64,000 nt of DNA from Lepidurus packardi. Lineage: Eukaryota > Arthropoda > Branchiopoda > Notostraca > Triopsidae. Below, piece by piece: positions 13,976 through 22,463 of this stretch; positions within the stretch are counted from its first letter, which is position 1; each line of letters opens with the position of its first letter. The DNA lies in contig JAKZAN010000001.1 in NCBI GenBank assembly GCA_023053545.1, positions 7,956,565-8,020,564 of the forward strand. The letters run 5' to 3'. The position numbers and the translations under genes are program-made. The notes under the pieces were generated by a model. It ran no database searches. It had not been told where the DNA came from and saw nothing but the letters and a program-made list of their open reading frames with translations.

Positions 13976-14266
13976 TCCAGCACAGAATATGGCATTCAAT
14001 TACGGTCACATAGACGGTAAAATCGGCCCTCAACACAAAAGTGTTAAAAAGCATTGAAAGACAGGTATGGCGGTTCTAGACAGGTTCATTGAACGAGAAC
14101 CAAGTTCAAGAACGGGAACCAAGCGTTGCAAACTTTGCAACGCCTGGTTCTCTTCTAGAACGTCATACCAACCAGTCCTGTCTTTCAATCCTTTTTAATC
14201 ACTTTTGTGTTGAAGACCAATTTTAGCGTATGTGCGACCGTAATTGAATGCTATCAGTGTTCTGGA
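13976..14266. repeat. foldback (inverted-repeat) element
   Basis: Two arms of about 115 bp (from 13976 and ending at 14266) are inverted copies: TCCAGCACAGAATATGGCATT on the left matches TCCAGAACACTGATAGCATT read from the right end, and both continue through ATTCAATTACGGTC, CAACACAAAAGTG and ATTGAAAGACAGG. The loop holds a second palindrome, GTTGCAAACTTTGCAAC. No coding capacity. It sits between the telomere-array elements and is a different sequence family from them. Confidence 0.8.
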
Positions 14267-14329
14267 CCTTTCGAAAAAGATCCGATCAACCAGCTAGATC
14301 GAACCGGATCGGCGTTGACCAAACCTAAC

Positions 14330-14500
14330 CTTGCATACCTAGCATAACGTAACCTAACGTAATACATTTCCAATCCAACTACGAATTTTCAACTAGAAGG
14401 ATACCTGTTTGTCATTCTTTTTCAGGAGACAATTTTGCAAGAATACTACACACATATTGTTATTTTTATATCTGGGTTCTGAATTTGGAGAACCTGTTGG
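14330..14500. repeat. partial copy (right half) of the CCTAA-array element
   Basis: From a short degenerate CCTAA stretch (AACGTAACCTAACGTAAT) through TTTCCAATCCAACTAC and TTTGTCATTC to TTGGAGAACCTGTTGG this follows the right half of the elements at 13443-13878 and 14903-15460. The left half is missing. Confidence 0.7.
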
Positions 14501-14506
14501 GAAATT

Positions 14507-14893
14507 CAACACGTTCTCCAAAGTCTAGCACACCTATCTCGTGTGGTAGGTTTGATAGGCTTGGCACACGGCTCTGGTGTGCTTTTAGACGTTTCCAGCA
14601 GTTGAGTTAAGTTAGGTTAGGTTAAGTAGGTTAGGTTAAGTTAGGTTAGGCTAGGTTAGGCAAGGTTAGGTTAGGTTAAGTTAGTTTAGGTTAAGTTAAG
14701 TTAAGTTAAATTAACCTAACCTAACCTAACTTAACTTAACCTAGCCTAACCTAACCTAGCCTAGCCTAACTTAACCTAACCTACTTAACCTAACCTAACT
14801 TAACTCAACTGCTGGAAACGTCTAAAAGCACACCAGAGCCGTGTGCCAAGCCTTTCAAACCTAGCACACGAGAAAACTTTGGAGAACGTGTTG
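14507..14893. repeat. 387-bp near-perfect palindrome of TTAGG/CCTAA arrays
   Basis: Starts CAACACGTTCTCCAAAG and ends with its reverse complement CTTTGGAGAACGTGTTG. Moving inward, both arms carry GGCTTGGCACACGGCTCTGG, GTGTGCTTTTAGACGTTTCC and AGCAGTTGAGTTAAG, then a TTAGG-type array on the left (14605-14705) that runs into a CCTAA-type array on the right (14710-14812), centre about 14700. Arms are about 193 bp with only a few differences, mainly near AGTCTAGCACACC. Its termini share CAACACGTTCTCC with the flanking elements, so it appears to belong to the same family. Confidence 0.85.
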
Positions 14894-14902
14894 GGGAAAT
14901 TT

Positions 14903-15460
14903 CAACACGTTCTCCGGATTTAGTTACATACGTACGTAAAGTGTCCCTGGGTCAAACATGACACTAGTGTGTCATTGGCCAACAATGAATTCTTCTTTTT
15001 TCAGCTAGTGGAGTGAAAGAAAATTCAATTTTAGCGACTCTCATCAACGAAAATTGATGAGAATCGTGAAGCTAACCTAATCTAACCTAACTTAATAACC
15101 TAACCTAAGCTAACCTAATCAAACCTAAACTAACCTAAACCTAACCTAACCTAACCTATCCTAACTTAACGTAACCTAACCTATCCTAACTTAACGTAAC
15201 CTAACCTAAGCTAACCTAACCTAAGCTAATCTAACCTAATCAAACCTAAACTAACCTAATCAAACCTTAACTAACCTAACCTAAACCTAACCTAACCTAT
15301 CCTAACTTAACCTAACCTAAACTAATGTATTTACAATCCAACTACCATTTTTGAATTCGAGTGACACCCGTTTGTCATTCGTTTTCCGAGAACGTTTTGA
15401 AATCATAATACACAATAGTGTCATTTTTATCTCGGATTTCCGAAACTGGAGAACCTGTTG
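14903..15460. repeat. inverted-end element with CCTAA array, copy 2
   Basis: Follows copy 1 (13443-13878) segment by segment: CAACACGTTCTCCGG start, ACACTAGTGTGTCA, TTTTTTCAGCTAGTGGAGTG, a hairpin CTCATCAA/TTGATGAG at 15041-15062, an imperfect CCTAA array that is longer here (15072-15325), TCCAACTACC, TTTGTCATTC, and a GGAGAACCTGTTGGG end. The array contains variant units such as CCTAAGCTAA and CCTAATCAAA, so it is diverged and not a functional telomere. Confidence 0.75.
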
Positions 15461-15541
15461 GGAAATTTACTGATCCACAATCAGGCCATCTATTGGCCAG
15501 GGTTCGAAATTTTCTACTAAATTTTTTATAATTTTCTATAT

Positions 15542-16302
15542 CTATATATCTGTATCTATATAATTATATCTATTTTTGAGGTCACACCAAAAATAATGTC
15601 GGGTGATCCTCGGCATTGTTTTCCTGACTCTTGGTACGTCGTGAGCCAACTGCATGATACCAATTCGAGATCCCGGGGGAATTAAGATCTGTGGCTGTCC
15701 CATTTCCGACTGGTTTGCCAAACCTCGTACGATAATCTCGTCCTGCACAGTATAGTTTTCCAGCTCACCCATGTAGAATCCCATTTCTTGCGACGGCGGT
15801 TTATCCCTCTCCATTCCGATGCGTGCTCCGTTGCTAGCCATTAGGGTACTTCCTTAACCAGACAAAATCGGGCGATTTGTCCATGGCCTCATTTAAGTTC
15901 GTGCCAGCTGTGATTTGGCGGCGAACACGGGAGAAGGCATCCGCATGGGGGAATCTTCTCGCCAGGCTGATGCTGAAGCTTGAAATCGTACTGGGCCAGC
16001 CATCCAACCCAACGGATGATACGAGGTGAGTCTAAACTCATCGTCTTCCAATACTTTAGGGATTCGTGATTGGTTATCACCGTAAATTCCCGCCCCAACA
16101 GGTAATGTCGGTACTTCGGAATGCCTCTGATCACGGCAAACATCTCTTGCTCGGTAACGTTGTAATTACGTTTTGTCGCTTTCCACAACCCGGACGCGAA
16201 GGACAGTGCATTTTCCTGGTCGTCTTCATCCTTCTGGGACAAGACCACGCCCCATCCTTCTTTGCTGGCGTCGGTCGTCAACCAAAATGGTCGCTCGGGG
16301 TC
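15542..16302 (-). pseudogene. Ty3/gypsy-type RNase H and integrase linker remnant
   Basis: From about 16302 the frame reads FWLTTDASKEGWGVVLSQ, then YNVTEQEMFAVI, YRHYLLGREFTVITNHESLK and YDFKLQHQPGEKI, the pattern of Ty3/gypsy RNase H rather than Pao. A separate frame (15841-15542) has ILIPPGSRIG, LAHDVPR and TRHYFWCDLKN, resembling the H2C2 linker before a gypsy integrase, with the expected zinc-ligand pattern only partly kept. It is joined in frame to the Pao pol piece upstream. The integrase core is absent: the sequence runs into the repeat cluster below 15540. Confidence 0.75.
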
Positions 16303-18240
16303 TACACGGTCCTTAGCCATTATAAAGGCGACGTCGACAGTACCATTTTCTTGCCCAAGGCGTATGTAAGCCACCGCGCCATATCCCGTCCCGGAGGCGT
16401 CGCAGAACACGTGGAGCTGCACGGAACGCGGCAGTCCTGCGGTTTAGAAGCAGCGTGGAATGGCGAAGTTTTTGATGTACGGAAGTTTACCCAGCCAGGA
16501 TGTCCATGGTTTTAGCAGCCAATCTGGCAAGGCATCGCCCCAGTCCTGGTGGGTCCTCCACACTTCTTGTAAAAGGGTTTTCGCAGTTACGACGACTGGA
16601 GCTAGGAATCCCAGTGGATCTAAAAGGCTAGTTACCGTGCGCAACACCTCTCTTTTCGTACGGGGATCATATCGCATACTTATTTTGAACGAAAAGGCAT
16701 CGATGTCTGAATTTCATAAACTTTCAAGAGTTCTTTCCACCGGTAGCTTGTCCAGGTCCACGTTCATCCTGGGATCCAGACGTTCGGTTGTTGGAAGGGA
16801 GCTTACGATTTTTCGCGAGGAGGAAAGCCATTTTGTTAAACGAAAACCGCCTCGGCCAGCAGTGTGGTGAGTCTCCTGCAGGTGTCGAGCGCTTCGCTTT
16901 CGGTTCCACGGAATCCAAATAATTGTCGACGTAGAATTGTCGCTCGGCCTTGTTTCGGAGTTCTGGAGATTCTTGGGCAAAGTCTTTCGCTACTTGTCGA
17001 AGAGCATAGTTACATACTATGGGCGAGGAGATAGCTCCGAATAATTGTACGCGCATTTGGTAGGTGGGAGGGGGCTTCGTTATTATTCGGTGTGCTCCAC
17101 AAGAATCGAAGTGCTGGTCGATCATCCGGACGTACAAAACTTGGTGGAACATTTTCTAAATGTCCGATGAAACGGCAACTGGGTTCTCGCAGAAGCGGAT
17201 CAAAAGTCTCACGAGACTGATTAGTAGGTCGGGTCATTGAAGAAGGCAATCGTTCAGGGACGTACCATGATGTTGGACGGACGCATCAAAAACAACTCGT
17301 ACCTTCGTGGACTTGTTTGGGTTCATGACCCCGTGATGCGGGGGATACCACGTCCTTCCTGTGTTAGTTCTGTGTAACTAAGCCTTTCCGCGTGTCCCAG
17401 CTGCACATATTCGTTAAATATGGCTTGGCAATTTCTGGTATATTCAGGGTTGGATCGGAAACGTCGTTCGATGCTAAACAATCGACGGAGAGCGGCGTCA
17501 CGATTATTGGGTAATTTAACTTCGGGTGACTTCCAAGGTAAGCCCACTTCATAACGTACGCCATTATGCCGGATCGTAGAGCTTATAGCCTTTAGCGCTA
17601 TGGCATGATCTGGTCGTTGAAGTAGGGGAGTTGCCTTAATCCCTAAAGATTCGACTTCCCAAAATTTCTGGACCATGGAATGCAAAGCGTCGTCCAAGGG
17701 TGTGGGCAGGTTCAAATGTGCATACATGGATGGAGCTATGCTGGATACAGAGGTCCTGAAGTCGGTAGGAAGGCGCCTGACGACACACCATCCAAAGGGA
17801 GTACAGATAGCCTTCGGAGCGTTCGTGTTTTTGGGCGGCTTTCGGACTTCCAAAACATCGTGGACATCTACGGCGTCCATGCCCAGTAAAACGATAACTT
17901 CCCTGGAGTCGATGGGGGATATGGACAGATTATCAAGGTGCTTCCATATACGTTTCAGCTTGGGCAACTCCAGAACCCTGTGACTTTTGTTCAGACGAGG
18001 TACAGTACAGTCATCAGTTATTTTCAGCACAAAGTCTCCGGAATGGGATGAAGCCATGAAGTTTACTCGTTGAACTGCGATATGGGGGGTCGGAACCGTG
18101 AAAAGTTCCCAACTGGACGGTTTGTTTCGGTCCATTGATTTGTAATAGCTTCGCGATGTCGTCTCTAATGATGGAAACTTCACTGCCGTTATCCAGGAGG
18201 GCGTAGGTCTTCTAGGTTATTCGATTAGCAGACAGAAATA
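16303..18240 (-). pseudogene. BEL/Pao pol remnant: protease and reverse transcriptase
   Basis: An aspartic-protease-like start is at about 18205-18185 (LLDNGSE, where DSGS or DTGS would be usual), followed by a long frame (18183-17323) that ends in RT linker sequence. RT fingers and palm are in shifted frames (17249-16724) with GAISSPIVCNYALRQVAKD and QFYVDNYLDSV. The catalytic box reads YVDN where YVDD is expected, so polymerase activity should be lost. The Pao region after RT (LHVFCDASGTGYGAVAY, VAFIMAK) ends at about 16302, where the gypsy-type RNase H begins. Several frameshifts break it. Confidence 0.8.
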
Positions 18241-18429
18241 CTGGTACAACTGACAAGAGGATGATATCATCACGTTTGGGAGTTATCGCGTTAACGCGGC
18301 GGTTCGTGGTATCTCTTGTAGCTACCGGGGGAGATGGCTTCGCTCCACATTTGCTGCCCTTCCGTCGTAAGCTCTAGGAGCTCCATGAAGAAGGGGATGG
18401 TGCAGCCTCTTGCATTAGTCTGTGCCACA

Positions 18430-19498
18430 TTCCTTCCTTACTTGACAGTCCCGGCTAGGATGTCCGCGCTCAAGGCACCGAAAGCAGCATCCTTTGTTTC
18501 TGGCCAGCGTGATCTTTTCCTCGGGAGAAAGGCTTCGGAACGTATTACACTTTTCCATGAGGTGGGACTGCTGGCAAGCAAGTTGGGCTCCTGTAGGGAA
18601 GACCTTGTGGTTCGAGGGATTCCGATCCTTTCCTTGGTATTGGGGTTTCCCGCTTTTCTTGAAATCCTTCTTCTGACTTGCCTCCTTAGCGGCTTCATTT
18701 GCCCTTACCAGGGCCTAGCTCATGACCATGTCTTCGAACCAAGAGTCCAGATCGTGTAGGGTCGGAGGGTGTGGCATCAGGGCGAAAACGCGACGTCCCA
18801 TGTATTGCGAAGTCGGATGGGGAATTTTTGAACAACCTGGTAGAGGGCAGTGGCGGATAATACCTCCCCGCTAACATCTGTATGTGCCAAGGTCGAAACC
18901 GCTCCATGCAATTTCAAGGAAAATTCCTGCAGCGCTTAAAAATCATCGTTCTTCAGGACCGGTAGGTCCACTAGGTTCTGGATATAAGCTTGGGTAAGTA
19001 GCTGCGGGTTACCATATCTTCTTTTCAGTTCCTCCGAGGCCTTGGTATGCAACACGGGGCTATGCAGGGTTTGCGCAATATCTTCTCGTATTTTCGGTAC
19101 CAACAGCTCACACAATATTGTAATCCGCTGTGCGTCGCTCGGGACGACATCGTGTACAAGACTCTTCAAGGTTGCACTGAATAGAGGCCATTTGGTTTGG
19201 TTCCCGTCAAATGGCTGAATGTCAATTTTTGGCAGCAAACCAGTCGCCCAAGGAGTAGCACTGTGGTTCATCGGAATTGCTGGAGAGCCAGGTTTTAAGT
19301 TGCAACCCATGAGTCAGGTGCCGCCTTGGACGCTTCTAGACTGACAGTCGTGTTGGGGATAGATGGCGCTGGTTCGTTGGATTGAATTGAGGAACTTCCT
19401 TGGGCTACATTTACAGCTGGGCTGACGGGGGAATTCGGATGGGATTGAACGGCCTGGGGAATTGTCGGGTGCCTGCGGTTCCTGTTGCTTGCGCTCAC
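18430..19498 (-). pseudogene. BEL/Pao gag remnant
   Basis: An N-terminal Pro/Ser-rich frame (19498-19295) overlaps a second frame (19310-18936) holding the DUF1759-type capsid region: LPKIDIQPFDGNQTKWPLF, LCELLVPKIREDIAQTL and YIQNLVDLPVLKNDDF. Further down, about 18580-18430, SHLMEKCNTF, SPEEKITLA and GCCFRCL look like the zinc-knuckle region that follows in Pao gag. The frame changes show at least two shifts. In an intact copy this protein packages the element RNA. Confidence 0.75.
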
Positions 19499-19559
19499 CG
19501 AGAATCTTGACTGAGAAGTAGCTACACTAGCACGGGCTAGGCTTCCGGTTCGTATAAGT

Positions 19560-19680
19560 CCCGCAGTGGAACAAGTTCCTCTTCAAGTCTTCTGTCCTTC
19601 CGGGGCAGTCCGGAACAACGTCCTTAACAAGTAGCTTCGGCTAAAAGATGATACGATCAAGTCAATTGGCTTTAGTGGAA
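19560..19680 (-). pseudogene. second scrap of Pao integrase C-terminus
   Basis: The stretch containing GTCCTTCCGGGGCAGTCCGG (plus strand, about 19592) is a diverged repeat of GTCCTTCCGGTGCAGTCCG at about 19913, the end of the integrase piece. Similarity continues for about 80 bp. It supports two overlapping partial copies rather than a simple element. Confidence 0.55.
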
Positions 19681-19878
19681 AGACGGTGTATGATGTTCAG
19701 TTTGACTCACTCACTAGCGTTAAAACATGGAGGTTATATAGTCAATGGTCAGTCGTATAGTGAACTTCGAAAGGTCAGGTAATGTCTTAGTCACATGGCT
19801 ATCGTTGACAAGAAGGAATTCGTCATATGTAAAGGTCAAATCACAGTGTAGTTCTCGTCAATTAACCATATAACGGAG

Positions 19879-20663
19879 TCATGGGTCAAGGTTCATATAT
19901 ACAAGTTTTGCGTCCTTCCGGTGCAGTCCGAAACATCGCCTGCCCTGTTTCGACGAAGCAAAAACGATGCGACCAAGCGGCCAATGACCACGTGGCGAGT
20001 GGTGATCGACGATGAGGACGAGATCTCCTACTTTCAGGTTGCGTTTGGAAGCCAGCCATTTCCTACGCTCTAGCAGAGCAGGCACGTATTCACGAAGCCA
20101 CTGTTTCCAGAAACAGTTCGTCAGGGCTTGCGTAGCTCGCCGTCGTTTGCGTGAGCTTACCTCGTCTTCTCGGAAGATGTCTGGCGGAAGGTTGGGGTTC
20201 GCTCTTCCCAGCAGGAAATGGTTCGGAACCAGAGATTCGGGGTCAGTGTGGTCAACACTAACATGCTACAGTGGGCGGCCGTTGATCGGGGACTCTGCTT
20301 CGGCGAAAGCTGTAATCAGCAAATCGTCCATTACAACTTGACCCTTTAGCGTCACGCTTAAGGCCTTTTTTTGCAGAACGAACCATTCGTTCCCATACAC
20401 CGCCAAAGTGTGGGGAAGCAGGTGGCGAAAAGTGCCATTCGATGCCCTTCTGGGCTAGACTCTCGGTGAGGTGATTCTGGTTCCACCTTTTCAAGCCTTC
20501 TCGTAAGTCCTTCTCTCCAGCCGCAAGTCCGGTTCTTTCTACCTGAGTGTATTCCGTTGTTGTCTTGTCCAAGGCCAGCTGATTGTTTCACGTGCGGGGC
20601 TTCCCGGGATCCGGAAAGCAAAAACACCACCACAAAAAAAGAGTCGTCCTTGGCACCAATCAA
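19879..20663 (-). pseudogene. BEL/Pao integrase remnant
   Basis: The frame 20572-20340 has KGIEWHFSPPASPHFGGVWE and MVRSAKKGLK, the end of the Pao integrase core. A frameshift and an in-frame stop follow at about 20280. The frame then recovers toward the C-terminal DUF5641-like domain (20085-19879) with LLERRKWLASKRNLKVGDLV and SPRGHWPLGRIV. The upstream part of the core is missing or scrambled above 20600. In the reading direction this lies ahead of gag, opposite to normal element order. Confidence 0.8.
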
Positions 20664-20876
20664 AAGTACCCCTAGTCAATATCGAAAAAGAAACTTGAAT
20701 CTTCATTGAAGTGCATGATTTTCTTAAAATATTATTATTTTACTTCAAAAATTGTATTCGAGTTTACTTAACATTCGCGCCGAAACTCTTAAATTACCGA
20801 AAATTAAAATTATATGACTCAAATTACGCCTAAATTGGACAAAAACGAGAAAAAGCGAACAAAATCACAAAAAATT

Positions 20877-21709
20877 GGGTATATTTATACCACAGTATAG
20901 AGGTTTACACAGTATGGTAACAGGGGTATCCTTCCAATGTTAAGGTTTTCTGACAAATCTCTCGGTCCCAAGAGGATGTGAGGGTACGAAGGCTTATATG
21001 GGGGATGGATTCCCAGACTGTGCCATGTACCCCCATGTAGGCATTCCTAATCTACTAGAAAAAGGGTTCGAGAAGAGAACAAAATATTCACAAAACGGGG
21101 GACTGGTGACCTCTCTCTGGGGCACTCTAGGGAGTTTTGGGCTGACGTAGGGTCCTACAGGCAACGCGCGCATTTGAAAGTGTTTTTGGAAAAATACTAA
21201 ACTTGCAAAAGTTAGTAATATTTAGGAATAGTTGTAAAGTACCAATGTAATGGATAACTCGTATATAGACATAAATAGTTATAACAACACATATAGACAT
21301 TAATATACATGGGTATTTTATAGTATATGGGGTTAAACCTGTATACTACAAAACACCTATGTATGGGTTGCAAAATAGACTGCCTCCTCGTGGTTCAACC
21401 TGGGTAACGCGAAATAGTCTATAATGTGTATACGTTTTGTGCTTTGACCTAGTTAATTCATCTTTTATTTTAAGCTCACATAGTTTAAAGCAATAGATTT
21501 AAATTACGCGCTTTGTAAACCGTTGTTGACCTTTTATGAACTGCACTGGGAGGTTTGCGAATGTACCCTTTCGTCTTCTGGCCTTTTAGCTGAATATTAC
21601 TCTGGGGACCGAGAAGGTCGTCAGAAAACCTTAACATTGGAAGATAGCCCTGTTACCATACTGCAAACCTCTGCAAACCCTGCAAACCTCTATACTGTGA
21701 TTTATACCC
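20877..21709. mobile_element. MITE-like element with about 100-bp terminal inverted repeats
   Basis: The left end GGGTATATTTATACC...CACAGTATAGAGGTTT and the right end AAACCTCTATACTGTG...TTATACCC are inverted copies. Similarity continues for about 90-110 bp through CAGTATGGTAACAGGG, CTTCCAATGTTAAGG and TTTTCTGAC. The right arm has an extra CTGCAAACC duplication. The middle holds a weaker internal palindrome (about 21308-21366). No protein frame of note. Flanks are AATT on the left and TTAA on the right, so no clear target duplication. It is a nonautonomous DNA transposon of unknown superfamily. Confidence 0.8.
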
Positions 21710-22463
21710 TTAAGACAAAATCGGACGCATAAAAAGCACAGGCAAATGACAAGGCAGCCGTGCCTTCAGACGCGAAGAAAGCAAGTACATTTTTAATAAA
21801 CAGTTTTCCTTTTTATAACAAGCATAACACTAGACAAAACTAATCCTTAAAAAAAATAAACAGGGCTGTAAATTTCGTAACATACTATCATGTACTAGGG
21901 TATGACTTTTGTTCCGGAGCGAATGACTTGACTTCCATGAGCTGATGAGTCTGCGTGGTATGGCCCCTGAGCTGCAGGAGACCGAAAATGCTGAAAAAGA
22001 CCAAATGAAAACTTTTCTTACTTTCGATTCGGCTTAGAGAGGAGCAGGTTCGAAATGAGCAAGCTTTAATTAATTCCACGGGTAAGGATTCGACAACGTA
22101 GGTTTCCAACGTAGGATACACGTTTTTTTTTACACTATGGTAGAGTACCAAGTGCAGCAACTATAAATATGTACAACCCTGTTTATTTATTATCGAAATG
22201 AAAATCTCCTGTAAAAAGTCTATAAAGATATTTTATCGGAAGGATGTTTTTCAAGCATCTGAAAACCGCTAAGAGAGTTGTTTCATTGCACATTGTTTAA
22301 TTACTCACATTAACGCCATCTATGGGACATCCCTACGGATACCTACAGCACGCAACCTTTTCTTGCATAGCTCTATTGGCAGTTCACTGGCGTTTTATAT
22401 TCTGTATCTCCCGAGGTTGACTAATGACTAACTGCATCAAGAAACAAAGCTAACCCGAGCAGA
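21710..22463. other. upstream region of MTBP, no other gene seen
   Basis: About 750 bp between the MITE-like element and the MTBP start codon. No frame or RNA gene was recognised. It should contain the MTBP promoter and 5' untranslated region; no specific core-promoter element could be assigned. Confidence 0.5.

Larger units (their letters stand above)
15542..20663 (-). mobile_element. degraded, rearranged BEL/Pao LTR retrotransposon with Ty3/gypsy segment
   Basis: Minus-strand gag and pol pieces of the BEL/Pao type. In reading direction the order is integrase end (20663-19879), a second integrase-end scrap (about 19680-19560), gag (19498-18430), protease and reverse transcriptase (about 18240-16440), then RNase H, which changes from Pao type to Ty3/gypsy type at about 16302 and ends in an integrase zinc-binding linker. 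Integrase before gag means at least two partial copies are joined. Frames are broken by shifts and stops, and no clear LTR pair was seen. The copy is not expected to be active. Confidence 0.85.

Noticed and set aside
13605..15325. A true chromosome end
   Set aside because: The arrays are degenerate, occur in both orientations, sit inside inverted-end elements and have unique gene sequence on both sides.
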